Origin: Rhizobium freirei PRF 81
GTDB taxonomy: Bacteria; Pseudomonadota; Alphaproteobacteria; Rhizobiales; Rhizobiaceae
Length of the DNA stretch: 64,000 nt
Direction of reading: 5' to 3'
NCBI RefSeq assembly: GCF_000359745.1
Contig: NZ_AQHN01000062.1
Span: 1-64,000 of the forward strand
Below, piece after piece: positions 1 through 9,593 of the stretch; position 1 is the stretch's first letter; the number at the start of each line of letters is the position of its first letter. The translations under genes were made by a program, and so were the position numbers. Below the pieces are notes generated by a model. The model ran no database searches. It saw only the letters and a program-made list of their open reading frames with translations, and was not told the DNA's origin.

Positions 1-1287
1 CTCGCCACCGGCATGAACGCCCGCCGTCGTCAGCGTGTAGCTGTATTTGCCATCCGCATCGATCGTCAGCGTGCCGTAGGAACCCTGGATCGTCGTCGTG
101 CCGCTGGCACCGACCGTAACCGAGGCCCCCTTGGCATCTAGAACGCTGGTGATATGCGGAGTATCCGGATCGGCGAGCGTAATGCTGCCATGGGCCGTTA
201 CAGCCGATTCCGACGACGCTGTGCCGCCGGGAAGATTGGCCTCGGACAGTGCGGTCCCGTCGGCCGTGGCCGGCTGCGTCGTGCGGCCGTCCGTCACCGT
301 GAAGGTCAGCGTCGTCGTCGACAAGGTGCCATTGGCATCCCTGACCGTATAGGTGAAGGTATCCGTGCCGCTCTCGTTCGGATTGGCATGATAGCTGTAG
401 GAGCCATCCGCGCTCAGCGTCAGCGTTCCGAACGAGGTAGCGATCGCGCTGCCGACATGGCCGGACTGCGCTGCAGTCGTACTGCCTGCGGCAACGCCGA
501 CCACCTGAAGACCGCCGACCGTCGTCACATCATTGGAAAGCACACCATGCGCCGCATCCGATGAGATCGTCGCGCCGGACTTCACCGAACCGGTATCTGC
601 CGTGGCATCCAGGGGCGCGACGGTCTGCTGGGTTTGATTGGCCTGGCCATTGCCCCGATTGTTCGTGCCCTGGGTTTCGTTTCCGCCGTTACCGTTGCCG
701 GCCCCGCCGCCCGGGCCAAGGAGTCCAAGCAGGTTCAGCGGTGTGCGGGGATTTCCGGCCTGACTGTCCGTGAACTGGTGGCCGGAACTCGTACTATTGC
801 CGGCGTGAACAGAACCATTAGGTCCTTCGGCGACGTTGACGCCCTGTTGCTGTAGGGCTGCGACGACAGCCTGCTGCGGCAGCGTGACTTCGCCGATCAG
901 GAAGGTCGGAACATTCAGCGCGCCGTTGATGATGACGATGCGCGTGCCGTCGGCCTGAATGAGGACAAGGTTGCGCCCTTCGACGTGGATGTCGTCGATC
1001 GAGGTATTCGGCGGCAGATGGACGACATTGCCATTGTCCGGCACGATCTGGATCGGCTGACGGGCGCCGGCGTTTTGCGGCTCGTTGGCATTGGGGCGCG
1101 CCGTCTTGCCATTTGCCTGCTGCTCGGCGGCCTGTGCCATCTCGAACGCGGCGACATCAGCATTCTGCGACAACGGCAGCGGCCGATACGCATTGATCTC
1201 GGCTGCTAGACCCTCGCTCCGGTCGCTCGATGCGAAATCGTGCGCAACCGCTTCGTGGTCTACGGTCGAAATGCGTGAATCTTCCAT
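1..1287 (-). CDS. VCBS-repeat giant adhesin, N-terminal part (cut by window edge)
   Basis: The first 429 residues of a larger protein are open from an ATG at 1287 to the window edge with no stop. Residues about 1-75 are polar. Residues about 80-140 form a conserved beta-rich module with the motifs VVHLPPNTSIDD and INGALNVPTFLIG. A Gly/Asn-rich linker (about 190-225) and then VCBS/cadherin-like domains follow, with typical words such as GTLTLSADGSYSY and GTDTFTYTV. No Sec signal peptide is present, as expected for a type I secretion substrate whose export signal is at the C-terminus, outside this window. A matching type I secretion operon and a LapG-like protease lie within 9 kb, which suggests a BapA/LapA-type biofilm adhesin. 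Total length and repeat number cannot be seen. Confidence 0.85.
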   Translation of the reverse strand, partial: MEDSRISTVDHEAVAHDFASSDRSEGLAAEINAYRPLPLSQNADVAAFEMAQAAEQQANGKTARPNANEPQNAGARQPIQIVPDNGNVVHLPPNTSIDDIHVEGRNLVLIQADGTRIVIINGALNVPTFLIGEVTLPQQAVVAALQQQGVNVAEGPNGSVHAGNSTSSGHQFTDSQAGNPRTPLNLLGLLGPGGGAGNGNGGNETQGTNNRGNGQANQTQQTVAPLDATADTGSVKSGATISSDAAHGVLSNDVTTVGGLQVVGVAAGSTTAAQSGHVGSAIATSFGTLTLSADGSYSYHANPNESGTDTFTYTVRDANGTLSTTTLTFTVTDGRTTQPATADGTALSEANLPGGTASSESAVTAHGSITLADPDTPHITSVLDAKGASVTVGASGTTTIQGSYGTLTIDADGKYSYTLTTAGVHAGGE

Positions 1288-1527
1288 AGGTATGGCTCCC
1301 GGTGTCTCGTAACGTGGCGCCAATCAATTACGGGAGCGGGGTGATTGCAATACTTCGTTAACCTCACAGATATAGCCGGTTATGCAAGATCGCAGAAATA
1401 TTTACCCATGGTTAACTCAACCGACAAACAACTCCTTAAGTATACCGCTTGACTTTCCGCCAGTCGCCGTGTGCAAATGTGCCACTATAGGCTGTCGCAG
1501 CCTGCTTTTGAGAATCGGGAGTGAGTA

Positions 1528-2739
1528 GTGTCGTTTGCGATCAGCCTTTCGTTGGGCCTTTTTACTGAATGGCTACCGCGCAGACAGCATCAGCAAAGAG
1601 CAGGAAGTGCCGCTCTGATCCTCTGCGCCGGCCTTGCGGGCTGCCAGATGGATGGCAACGGCCTGGCCAGCAACATCAAGACGGACAATGTGAAAATGCC
1701 GTCTACCGCCATCGAGGAAACCTATGGCGGTGACAGCGGCACGGAAATCACGCTGCTGCTGCGCAAGGGCGCAGCAGGCCTCTACGAAGGTGCGGCCCGC
1801 GACGCGCGCGACGGCGCTGTTCTTGGCGTCGGCGAGCTCGGCAACAATCAGGTGCGGCTGCGCGTCAAGGATGTCGGCCCAGGTCTTACCGGCATCGCAG
1901 CGCTGGTCACGGCAGCGAAAGGCCGGAATGCCGCGCTGATCGTCAGCTATCTGCCGCCGGCCGAGACAGCGGCGATCGCCGCCATTCCCCCCGAACAGCG
2001 CCCGCCATTGCTCAACCTTGCGAGCACCATGACCTCGACCGGCAGCGATGTCTTTAACCTCGCCTCGGATGAAATCGACAGCGCGACCGAAGGCGTCAAG
2101 GCGGCCGGTCCCGGAGGTCACAAGAAGGTGTCGGCGCTGGTGCCTGCGGACTTTTCTCAATCCGACAGCACGAAGTTGGGCAACGCCCTCTGGAATAGCG
2201 GCAACACTTTCATGGGCCTTGGCCGTTATGGCGCAAGCGATCAGGCCGCCGATGTTCTTGCCAAAAACAGGCCGCTCATTCAGTCGGCCGAGATCGTGGT
2301 CATTCTCGGTAACACGCCGGAAGTCGGCGTGGTGACGAGTGCGGTGCGCAGCGCTGCCATTCCCGCCCAGGCGCTGGTTGGCACCAACAAGTGGCCGCAA
2401 TCGGCCTATGCGACGCCGGCTGCGGCGGGCGCATTTATCGCCACGGACGACATGCAAAGCAGCGGGCTCATTGCCGAACGCTACCAGCGTCACTTCAACC
2501 ACCCGCTGACGACCTACAGCGCCTATGGTTACGACGCCATGGCGATCGCCTCCGGCCTCATCCGTTCCCAGGGTCCGCAAGCCATCACCGCAGCCAATCT
2601 GAGGAACAAAGTCGGCTTCCGCGGCACGACCGGGCTCTTCCGCTTCAATTCCGCCGGCATGGTGGAGCGCAAAATGGTGATCAATGCGATCGACGGCGGC
2701 AAGCTGAAGGTTTCCGTGCAGCCCTCGCAATCGTTCTGA
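1528..2739 (+). CDS. Lipoprotein-like periplasmic binding protein (ABC/LpoA-like fold)
   Basis: This 403-residue protein starts at a GTG. A hydrophobic stretch at residues 26-38 ends in the lipobox LAGC (Cys39), so a periplasmic lipoprotein is likely. The remainder resembles type I periplasmic binding proteins of the Leu/Ile/Val-binding or penicillin-binding-protein-activator kind. It contains segments such as AALIVSYLPPAETAA and PLLNLASTMTSTGSD and a late TYSAYGYDAMAIASG motif, which is typical of the second lobe. No transporter genes are adjacent, so it may be a solitary envelope protein rather than an importer subunit. It is divergent from the adhesin gene across 240 bp. The start is uncertain because the N-terminal 25 residues are unusual for a signal peptide. 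Confidence 0.65.
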   Translation: MSFAISLSLGLFTEWLPRRQHQQRAGSAALILCAGLAGCQMDGNGLASNIKTDNVKMPSTAIEETYGGDSGTEITLLLRKGAAGLYEGAARDARDGAVLGVGELGNNQVRLRVKDVGPGLTGIAALVTAAKGRNAALIVSYLPPAETAAIAAIPPEQRPPLLNLASTMTSTGSDVFNLASDEIDSATEGVKAAGPGGHKKVSALVPADFSQSDSTKLGNALWNSGNTFMGLGRYGASDQAADVLAKNRPLIQSAEIVVILGNTPEVGVVTSAVRSAAIPAQALVGTNKWPQSAYATPAAAGAFIATDDMQSSGLIAERYQRHFNHPLTTYSAYGYDAMAIASGLIRSQGPQAITAANLRNKVGFRGTTGLFRFNSAGMVERKMVINAIDGGKLKVSVQPSQSF

Positions 2740-2998
2740 AGCAGGCCACGCACATCGGGCGTAGTACGCCCTTCGGAGCGCGCTGTCGCCGCTGCCGTTG
2801 CGCAGCCTTGGCGATTCCAGCCCAGGCCGGATCATTCCGGCACGCACGGTGACATCATCCTTAACACTTTCCCACTCAAGCGTGTAGAATTTTATACTTA
2901 TTTTAGCGCTCGATTTATACTTAGATTACCCAGGTTTCCGAACGCCGTATTCAGACATATCGCGCATTATTCTCTCAACGTGGGAGAATTAAGCGCCA

Positions 2999-3949
2999 AT
3001 GGAACGCAAGAACAAAAAAAATATACTTGCAGCAATTGCTGCAGCTTCCTTTGCCTTTGGTCTGGCGTCGCCGACCATCTGTCAGGCGGCAACCGGCGAC
3101 ACCATCCGCCCGGTTATCGAACTGCTTCAGAATCCGCTGGTCGATACGGCCATCGATCTCCTAGCGCCAACCGTCGGAAACGCGGCGAAGGCGATTGGCG
3201 GCGTCAACCTTGCTGCGCTGAACCGGAGCCTCGCCGTCGAGCCGGCGGGTCTTTCGCATAACGATACGGCCGCACTCCAGCCGGCACGTCCCGCCAAGCC
3301 GACCAACGCCCCGATGGGCGACTCGGTGTTCGGAACCGTTGCCATTCCCTTCAAGCATCTTGCGGCTCTCGACAACATGGCAGGCCCGCTCGCGGAGATC
3401 CGGTCCGGCAAGGCGCTCGATTGCGGCGCCGGTGGATGCAATGCAGCCACGGCCGCCGTCGCAGCAGCCGAGACAAAGATTGCCGGCGCTTCGATCCGCG
3501 ACAAGATCAACACGATCAACTTCACCGTCAACCATGCCATCCGCTATGCCAGCGACATGGAAACCTATCATGTGACGGACTACTGGGCGAAGCCGAGCGA
3601 GGCCCTGTCGCACCAGCAGGGCGACTGTGAGGACTACGCCATCTTGAAGATGGCCGCCCTCTACGATGCGGGCGTCGATCTCGACCATATGGCTCTGGTC
3701 GTTCTCTTCGACCAGCAGCGGCATTTCTACCACGCCGTCCTGTCGGTTTCGGTCAACGGCAACAACCTCATCCTCGACAACATGCGCGACGAGGTCTTGT
3801 CCGACAAGCGCATCGCGGAATATCTGCCGCTCTATTCGATCGTCGCCGGCCGCGGCTACCTGCACGGCTCACGCGATCCTCATGCGCAAAAGATTGCCGC
3901 CGCAATGCCGCTCGGCAAGGTGGCTCCAGGCGAAGGCGAGATCCACTGA
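2999..3949 (+). CDS. LapG-like periplasmic transglutaminase-like cysteine protease
   Basis: This 316-residue protein belongs to the bacterial transglutaminase-like cysteine proteinase family (Peptidase_C93), whose founder LapG cleaves the adhesin LapA off the cell surface. A signal peptide is clear (MERKNKKN, a hydrophobic core, then ICQAATGD). The catalytic triad is visible as Cys210 in QGDCEDYA, His245 in FYHAVL and Asp260 in LILDNM. The alanine-rich region before about residue 150 is poorly conserved. It lies between the adhesin gene and the type I secretion operon and converges with the latter. By analogy it would process the adhesin in the periplasm. No LapD-like GGDEF/EAL receptor is encoded in this window. 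Confidence 0.85.
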   Translation: MERKNKKNILAAIAAASFAFGLASPTICQAATGDTIRPVIELLQNPLVDTAIDLLAPTVGNAAKAIGGVNLAALNRSLAVEPAGLSHNDTAALQPARPAKPTNAPMGDSVFGTVAIPFKHLAALDNMAGPLAEIRSGKALDCGAGGCNAATAAVAAAETKIAGASIRDKINTINFTVNHAIRYASDMETYHVTDYWAKPSEALSHQQGDCEDYAILKMAALYDAGVDLDHMALVVLFDQQRHFYHAVLSVSVNGNNLILDNMRDEVLSDKRIAEYLPLYSIVAGRGYLHGSRDPHAQKIAAAMPLGKVAPGEGEIH

Positions 3950-4010
3950 TCGGGTTCGCCTTTTCGGCGTTCCTGGACAAACGCCAGACACAGCGAGATC
4001 GACGACATTC

Positions 4011-4676
4011 TCAATAAACGGAAATATAGCCTATCAGCATCGGCGCTTCGTGCGTCGGCGCCAGCGCCAGATTGATCTGGCCCGCCAGCGATTGCGAACC
4101 GAGGCCGATCTTGAAGCCGGTGTTCAACGTCTTGCCGCGATTGGCCGACAGGACGGAGAGCACTTCCTCGATCTGCGTGTCGATCGACAGGCGCAGCGTG
4201 CGCGCCGTCTGCTGGACATCGTCGATCAGCGGCAGGCGATGACGCAGCATCTTCAGGAAGGCATCGTTGAAGAGCTTGATGCCGCGCTCCTGCGTCAGCA
4301 CCACCGCCGGCGTCGGCGACGCCTGAAGGACCGCATTGAGATTGGTCAGCGACGCCACGTCCTCGACGGCGTCGAGCCGGCTCAGCGCCCATTTGAAGCT
4401 CAACACACGCAACAATGAAGTGAGATTGCCGGTCTCAGGCATTTCGGCCGCCGCGTGGTAGACCAAGTCACCGATGCTGATGCCGCCAGCCTCCGACATC
4501 CGCCCGAGACCATCCCAATAGATCCGCTCCAGACGAATGCCGCGACGCTCGCCGCCGCCGGTCACGGCGCGGAAACGCGGCTCCATCTCATCTCCATCGA
4601 CCGATGGCAAGGCTTCTTCACGGGCTACCATCGCGGCTTCGTCCTTCCCGGCTCCTTTGCGCATGGCCACCCTCAC
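4011..4676 (-). CDS. Ribbon-helix-helix/PAS-like domain protein, last gene of the T1SS operon
   Basis: A 221-residue protein. Residues about 47-80 (GIRLERIYWDGLGRM and SIGDLVYHAA) match the RHH_4 ribbon-helix-helix DNA-binding family. The C-terminal half (about 105-220), with LNAVLQASPTPAVVLTQE and IKLFNDAFLKML, looks like a PAS sensor domain. It probably senses a signal and binds DNA, but no target can be named. The GTG start overlaps the TGA stop of the HlyD-type gene, so translational coupling is likely. An ATG four codons later (4664) is an alternative. Its position suggests a local regulator of adhesin export. Confidence 0.65.
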   Translation of the reverse strand: MRVAMRKGAGKDEAAMVAREEALPSVDGDEMEPRFRAVTGGGERRGIRLERIYWDGLGRMSEAGGISIGDLVYHAAAEMPETGNLTSLLRVLSFKWALSRLDAVEDVASLTNLNAVLQASPTPAVVLTQERGIKLFNDAFLKMLRHRLPLIDDVQQTARTLRLSIDTQIEEVLSVLSANRGKTLNTGFKIGLGSQSLAGQINLALAPTHEAPMLIGYISVY

Positions 4677-5977
4677 CGTTCCGTCAGCGCTTCGGAGCGC
4701 GCCTTGTTGATCGGCTTCATCAGGTAGGTCAGGATCGCCTTGCGCCCCGTTATGATCTCGGCCGAAGCCACCATGCCGGGGATGATCGGATAGCGCTTGC
4801 CGTCACGCTCCAGCTCCGACTTGTCGGTCTTGATGCGAACGAGGTAATAGGTCTCGTTCTTGTCCTTATCGACCAGACTGTCGGCGGAGACGTTGACGAC
4901 CTTGCCGTCCAGCGCCCCGAAAATCGAGAAATCATAGGCCGAGATCTTGATGACCGCCGGCTGATCGGCGCGCACGAAGGCAACGTCGCGGGGCGAAATC
5001 TTCGCTTCGATCAGCAGGCTGTCGGCCGTCGGCACGACGCCGGCGATGACCTTGCCTGCCTCGACATAGGCGCCGATCGTATTGACCTCGAGCGTGTTGA
5101 CGATGCCGTCGACCGGGGAGCGGATATCGGTGTGCTTTACTCGGTCCGATACCCCGCGGATCGTCTCGTCGACGACGGAGAGCTCGGCCAGCGCCTGCCC
5201 CTTGTCGGTCAATGCCTGCTGGCGCAGCTGCAGCCCGAGGTCGCCGACCTGCAGCGTCGCCTCCTTGACCGCAGCTTGCAGCCGATCCAGGCTTTCAACA
5301 TAGACTTTGAGCTGACCTTGCAGATCGACCAGGTCCCGATGGACCTTTAGCACTTCCGTTTCGGCGACGAGTCTCTTCTCGCCCAGCGGCTTCAGCAGAT
5401 CATAGTGCTTCTGAGCGCCGGCGATATTCTGCGTCAGGCGGTCCATGTTGGCATGGGCCTCATCCAGCTCGTTCTGGTGCTGTTTCAGACGCTGATTGAG
5501 AACATCGAGCTTGTTTTGATAGCTGGCGCGATCCGCCTCGAAGAGCTTTTCCTCGTTGTTGCAGACATCCTTGGCGGCGGCCAAAATCTCGGCGGGACAG
5601 ACGAATTGTGCGTCGTAGTTGCCCACCTCTTCCAAGGCAAGACGCGCAACCTTGGCACCGAGGAACCGAGCCTTGGCCACCGATTCACCAAGTGTGGATT
5701 GCGTCATGGTATTGTCGAGCTGAACCAGAAGATCGCCCTTGTGGACGACCTGGCCAAGCATGACATTAATCTGCTGAACGATGCCCGGTTCGGACGATTG
5801 GACGATCTGCGTCTTCGATACCGGGATCACCTTGCCTTCACCGCGTGCGATCTCGTCGATGTCGGCCAAAGCCGCCCAGGCAATGAAGGCGGCAATCATC
5901 AAGGCGCACACGCCAAGAATCAGGCGGGCGAAGAGCGGCGGATTGTCTTGGATGTTATGGCGATGCATATTCATCAT
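4673..5977 (-). CDS. HlyD-family type I secretion periplasmic adaptor
   Basis: The protein has 434 residues. One N-terminal transmembrane helix (about 15-38, LILGVCALMIAAFIAW) is followed by a biotinyl-lipoyl-like strand region (GEGKVIPVSKTQIVQS). A long alpha-helical coiled-coil hairpin (about 100-250) and the C-terminal beta-barrel with DIRSPVDGIVNTLEV complete the classic membrane-fusion-protein layout. It bridges the inner-membrane ABC exporter and the outer-membrane TolC-like channel. Its start codon overlaps the stop of the exporter gene by one base (TAATG), so the two are translationally coupled. Confidence 0.93.
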   Translation of the reverse strand: MMNMHRHNIQDNPPLFARLILGVCALMIAAFIAWAALADIDEIARGEGKVIPVSKTQIVQSSEPGIVQQINVMLGQVVHKGDLLVQLDNTMTQSTLGESVAKARFLGAKVARLALEEVGNYDAQFVCPAEILAAAKDVCNNEEKLFEADRASYQNKLDVLNQRLKQHQNELDEAHANMDRLTQNIAGAQKHYDLLKPLGEKRLVAETEVLKVHRDLVDLQGQLKVYVESLDRLQAAVKEATLQVGDLGLQLRQQALTDKGQALAELSVVDETIRGVSDRVKHTDIRSPVDGIVNTLEVNTIGAYVEAGKVIAGVVPTADSLLIEAKISPRDVAFVRADQPAVIKISAYDFSIFGALDGKVVNVSADSLVDKDKNETYYLVRIKTDKSELERDGKRYPIIPGMVASAEIITGRKAILTYLMKPINKARSEALTER

Positions 5978-8130
5978 TACACCGCCTTGCGCTGCATCGC
6001 TTCGATGACGGCGTTTTTCGGCCCATCGGCAACGATCTTGCCCCTGTCGATGACGATCAGCCGGTCGACCAGCTCCAGCATGCTATAGCGATGGGTCGCC
6101 ACCAGAAGCGTCGTTTCTGGACCGAAGGCATCCGTCAGCTTGTTGATCATGTGGCGTTCGCTCGCCAGGTCCATCGCCCCCGAGGGCTCATCGAGGAAGA
6201 CGATCTTCGGCCGCGTCAGAAGAAGGCGGGCGATGGTCAATGCCTGCTTCTGGCCGTTCGACAGGTTTGCGCCGCGCTCGCCGACCGGCATGTCGAAACC
6301 GCGCGGGTGAACGGAGACGAACTCCTCGACGCCGGTCATGCGCGAGACGGCCAGCAGCTCCTCGTCGCTGGCATCGGCCCGGCCGAGCAGCAGATTTTCC
6401 TTCACTGTGCCGGAGAAAAGGTCCGACGACTGGCCGGCGACAGCCACGGCGGCGCGCACCTCGGCCATATGATACTGTCGGATATCGACGCCATCGATCA
6501 GAACGCGGCCATTGGTCGGCTGGAAAAGCCCGTCGAGCAGCCGGCCAAGCGTCGTCTTGCCCGAACCGATCCGGCCGATAATCCCGACCTTCTCGCCGGG
6601 GGCGACCGTGAAGGACAGCTGATTGATGACCGCCTGGTCGGAACCAGGATATTGGAAAGAAACGTTCTGAAAGCTGAATCCGCCGCTGCGGATCTGCCGG
6701 TTGACGAAGCCGACGGTCGACGGCCGGTCATCGGGCTGTTCCATGATCTTGTCGAGAATGCGCAGCGACATGGTGGCCTGGCGGAAACGCGCCAGTGTCA
6801 TGGCGATCTGGCCAAGAGGCGCGCCGGCGCGGCTCGCCAGCATGACGGTGGCAACGATCGCGCCCATGGCAATTTTTCCATCGGCGAATTCATAGGTGCC
6901 CGCCACGACGATGAGCACGCTGACCATCTGCTGCAGCAGCATCGTCATGTTGATGGCATTCGACGAGATGTGCTTGATGTCCTCGCTGGTGCGGCTCGAA
7001 TATTTCGTCAGCTCCTGCCAGCGGCGCAACATGGTCGCCTCGGCTCGCAGGCTCTTCAATGTCTCGATCGTCGAAATAGTCTCGACGAGCAGCGACTGGC
7101 GGCGCGACGCTTCATTCGCCGCAGTCGCCATGCGCTTGCCGATCTGCGCCTGGGCCACGAGGCCGATCACGACGGACAGAACGAAAGCGACAGCCGGAAT
7201 AATCACCAGCCAGTCGGCGATCATATAGATGACGACCAGGAAGATGACGACGAAGAGGCTGTCGATCAAAATGCCGATGGTGTTCGACGTGAAGAATTCG
7301 CGCACGAATTCATATTGCGTTACGCGATTGGCATATTCGCCCGTCGACATCGGGCGGGATGCCAGCGTCGAATTCAGGATCTTGTCGAAGATCAGCTGCG
7401 ACAAGCGCAAGTCCGCCTTGCGACCGGCATAGTCGATCAGCGACGCCCGGGCCGTCTTCAGCAGGAAATCGAAAAGATAGGCCAGCGAGATACCGGTGGT
7501 CAGCACCCAAAGCGTTGGAAACGCCTTGTTCGGCAGCACCCGGTCGTAAACGTTCATGGTGAAGAGCGGCGAGGCGAGCGCGATGATGTTGATAAACAGC
7601 GCCGCCAGCATGACGCGGGCATAGGTGCGCCAATAGGGCACCAGGGTCGTAGCGAGCCAGTGACGCTTTTCGATCTCCATCGCGTGGCCGACCCGCGCTT
7701 CTTCCGAAGCGTTTTGATAAAAGAGCGTGAAAGCGAAAGCGGATTGGGGATTGAGCGCGGCAAGCTCATCCCGCGTCAAACGGGCCGACATCCCGGCGAC
7801 CGGTGCGATATCGGTGACGTAAGATCCGTTTTCAGCCACTTCGAGCAGTGGCAGCACGCTACCATCGGCAAAGGTAACGATGGCGGGGCAGTCGAAATTG
7901 CCCAGCCGGCAATCCCGTTCCTTGTGTTTCAGGACTTGCAGACCGACGCGCTCCGACAGCCGCTCGACGTCGTCCAGCTCCATGGCTTCGAGAATTTCGT
8001 CCGGAACGCCCGAAAACAGCACAGTATCCGAGTTCGGGCGACCGTAAAATGCAGCAACCACTTTGAATGCCGACTTGAAAGTCTGCAGCGGTACGCTCGC
8101 AGACACGTCAGGTGCTACGTTCAACATCAA
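5977..8130 (-). CDS. Type I secretion ABC exporter (permease fused to ATPase, LapB/HlyB type)
   Basis: A 717-residue protein. Residues 1-150 form a C39-peptidase-like domain with no evident catalytic Cys. The six-helix ABC exporter membrane domain (about 165-440) follows. The nucleotide-binding domain has Walker A GRIGSGKTT (519-527), signature LSNGQ (about 623), Walker B IVFLDE (about 643-648) and a switch His in ATHRYS. A degenerate C39 domain is the rule for exporters of RTX or giant adhesins, where it docks the substrate. It lies between the TolC-like and HlyD-like genes in one minus-strand operon. The likely substrate is the adhesin at the window start. Confidence 0.95.
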   Translation of the reverse strand: MMLNVAPDVSASVPLQTFKSAFKVVAAFYGRPNSDTVLFSGVPDEILEAMELDDVERLSERVGLQVLKHKERDCRLGNFDCPAIVTFADGSVLPLLEVAENGSYVTDIAPVAGMSARLTRDELAALNPQSAFAFTLFYQNASEEARVGHAMEIEKRHWLATTLVPYWRTYARVMLAALFINIIALASPLFTMNVYDRVLPNKAFPTLWVLTTGISLAYLFDFLLKTARASLIDYAGRKADLRLSQLIFDKILNSTLASRPMSTGEYANRVTQYEFVREFFTSNTIGILIDSLFVVIFLVVIYMIADWLVIIPAVAFVLSVVIGLVAQAQIGKRMATAANEASRRQSLLVETISTIETLKSLRAEATMLRRWQELTKYSSRTSEDIKHISSNAINMTMLLQQMVSVLIVVAGTYEFADGKIAMGAIVATVMLASRAGAPLGQIAMTLARFRQATMSLRILDKIMEQPDDRPSTVGFVNRQIRSGGFSFQNVSFQYPGSDQAVINQLSFTVAPGEKVGIIGRIGSGKTTLGRLLDGLFQPTNGRVLIDGVDIRQYHMAEVRAAVAVAGQSSDLFSGTVKENLLLGRADASDEELLAVSRMTGVEEFVSVHPRGFDMPVGERGANLSNGQKQALTIARLLLTRPKIVFLDEPSGAMDLASERHMINKLTDAFGPETTLLVATHRYSMLELVDRLIVIDRGKIVADGPKNAVIEAMQRKAV

Positions 8131-8156
8131 GGTCTACCCAATTCGGATCGCAACGA

Positions 8157-9593
8157 TTAACGAATCGGCTCGAGCAGATCGATCGGCAAGCCGGGCTTCT
8201 GGTGCGAGTCGTATTTGGTGTAACCGGGATCAGCCGTGTTCGACGAAACGGCGAACTGATCGCGGGCATAAGGCGTCGCCTGATCGACCGGCTTCAGTTT
8301 CATCGTCGACAACAGGCTGCCCGACGCTGCGAGGATCTTGTATTCGGCAAAGAGCGAAGCAACTTCCGCCGTCTTAGCCAAAATCTCGGTGTTGAAGCGG
8401 GTGTTCTGGGCATCCAGCAGATCGAGCAGCGAGCGCTGGCCGACCTTGAATTGCTCGCGGTAGGACGACACGAGCTGGGCGTTTGTCTTTTCCTGCCCGC
8501 CGAGGATACCCGCGAGCTGGGCCTGGTTGGTACGCTCGCTCCAGGCGGAACGGACAGATTCATCGACCTCGCGATAGGTCTGGCTCAGCGCAAAACGCTG
8601 TTCGGCTGAGCGCCGGACCAGTTCCTGCTGATGAGCGGTATCGATGCCGCCATGATAGAGGTTCCACTTGGCGACGACGCCGACCTGGACGTCACTGGTG
8701 TTACCCTTGTTACCGTCCACATCATCACCAATGCGGGCGCTGCCGACGAGGTCCAGCCTGGGCAGGAAGGCAGACTTGGAGCCGCGAACATCGGCATCAG
8801 CAGCGTTGACATCAGCCTTGGCCGAGGAAATCTGCGGATTGTTCTTTTGGGCAATGAAGACAGCGTCATCCAGCGTCTTCGGCAGGTAACGCGCCACGGA
8901 GGCTGGACGATTTGCTTTGCTGATCGGCTCGCCGACGACCTGAAGGAAGCGGATCTTCGTCGCATCGAGTTCCCGCTTGGCTTCCTGAAGGCGGGCATTG
9001 GCCGCCTGCAGGCGCTCACGGCCCTGATAACGGTCGGCATCGGTAAGGGCGCCGCCCTTGATGCTATCCTCGATGTTGCCGACCATCTGCTTGTGGAAGG
9101 CAACGTTCTTTTCCGCTGCCGCGACGATTTCCGTCTGCAGCAAGTATTCGAGATAATCCTGGGTTACTTCAAGCGCCAAGGCTTCCGAGCGCTGCTGGAC
9201 GCGAAAGGATGCACCATCGACACGGGCTGCCTGCTTGTCCTTCTGTGCCTTGCGGTCGCCACCGTCAAACAACGTCTGCGTAATAGTCAAGCTCACATCG
9301 GCTGGGCTCAGGTAATCCCGGTTGCGGGTCAAAGCTCCCGACGTGGCGTCCGAAAGTCTACGGCGACCATATCCCGACTCCAGATCGACGGAAGGCAAGT
9401 AAAGCCCCCTTGCCTGGCGCAGCTGGAACTCGGTTGCCTCGCGGTTCTGCGCAGCCTGCATGATCTGCGGGTTAGTTTTCATTGTCTTGTCAATTGCCTG
9501 CTGCAATGTCATCGCGTAAGCAGCGCCACTAAACAAAGAACTGATGGCTACCGAAACTCCGATTGCCACAATCAATCGCTTTCCATAAACCAA
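8157..9593 (-). CDS. TolC-family outer membrane channel of the T1SS
   Basis: I place the start at a TTG (9593) because it is preceded by GGAAGGGG at good spacing and gives a standard signal peptide (VYGKRLIVAIG to SGAAYA). The reading frame extends upstream to a GTG at 9632 without a clear ribosome-binding site. The mature protein shows the TolC family organisation, two repeated halves of long alpha-helices and short beta segments, with motifs such as LQQAIDKTMKTNPQI and QFKVGQRSLLDLLDAQN. It forms the outer-membrane tunnel for the exporter and adaptor encoded just downstream (26 bp gap). It is the first gene of the operon. Confidence 0.92.
   Translation of the reverse strand: MVYGKRLIVAIGVSVAISSLFSGAAYAMTLQQAIDKTMKTNPQIMQAAQNREATEFQLRQARGLYLPSVDLESGYGRRRLSDATSGALTRNRDYLSPADVSLTITQTLFDGGDRKAQKDKQAARVDGASFRVQQRSEALALEVTQDYLEYLLQTEIVAAAEKNVAFHKQMVGNIEDSIKGGALTDADRYQGRERLQAANARLQEAKRELDATKIRFLQVVGEPISKANRPASVARYLPKTLDDAVFIAQKNNPQISSAKADVNAADADVRGSKSAFLPRLDLVGSARIGDDVDGNKGNTSDVQVGVVAKWNLYHGGIDTAHQQELVRRSAEQRFALSQTYREVDESVRSAWSERTNQAQLAGILGGQEKTNAQLVSSYREQFKVGQRSLLDLLDAQNTRFNTEILAKTAEVASLFAEYKILAASGSLLSTMKLKPVDQATPYARDQFAVSSNTADPGYTKYDSHQKPGLPIDLLEPIR

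Noticed and set aside
1573..2847. 424-codon antisense frame over the binding-protein gene
   Set aside because: His/Arg-rich composition typical of antisense shadows; the plus strand encodes a coherent lipoprotein-like binding protein.
6091..8160. 689-codon open frame on the plus strand, antisense to the T1SS exporter
   Set aside because: Codon-bias shadow of a GC-rich gene; the minus strand encodes an unmistakable ABC exporter and the antisense frame has no family motif.
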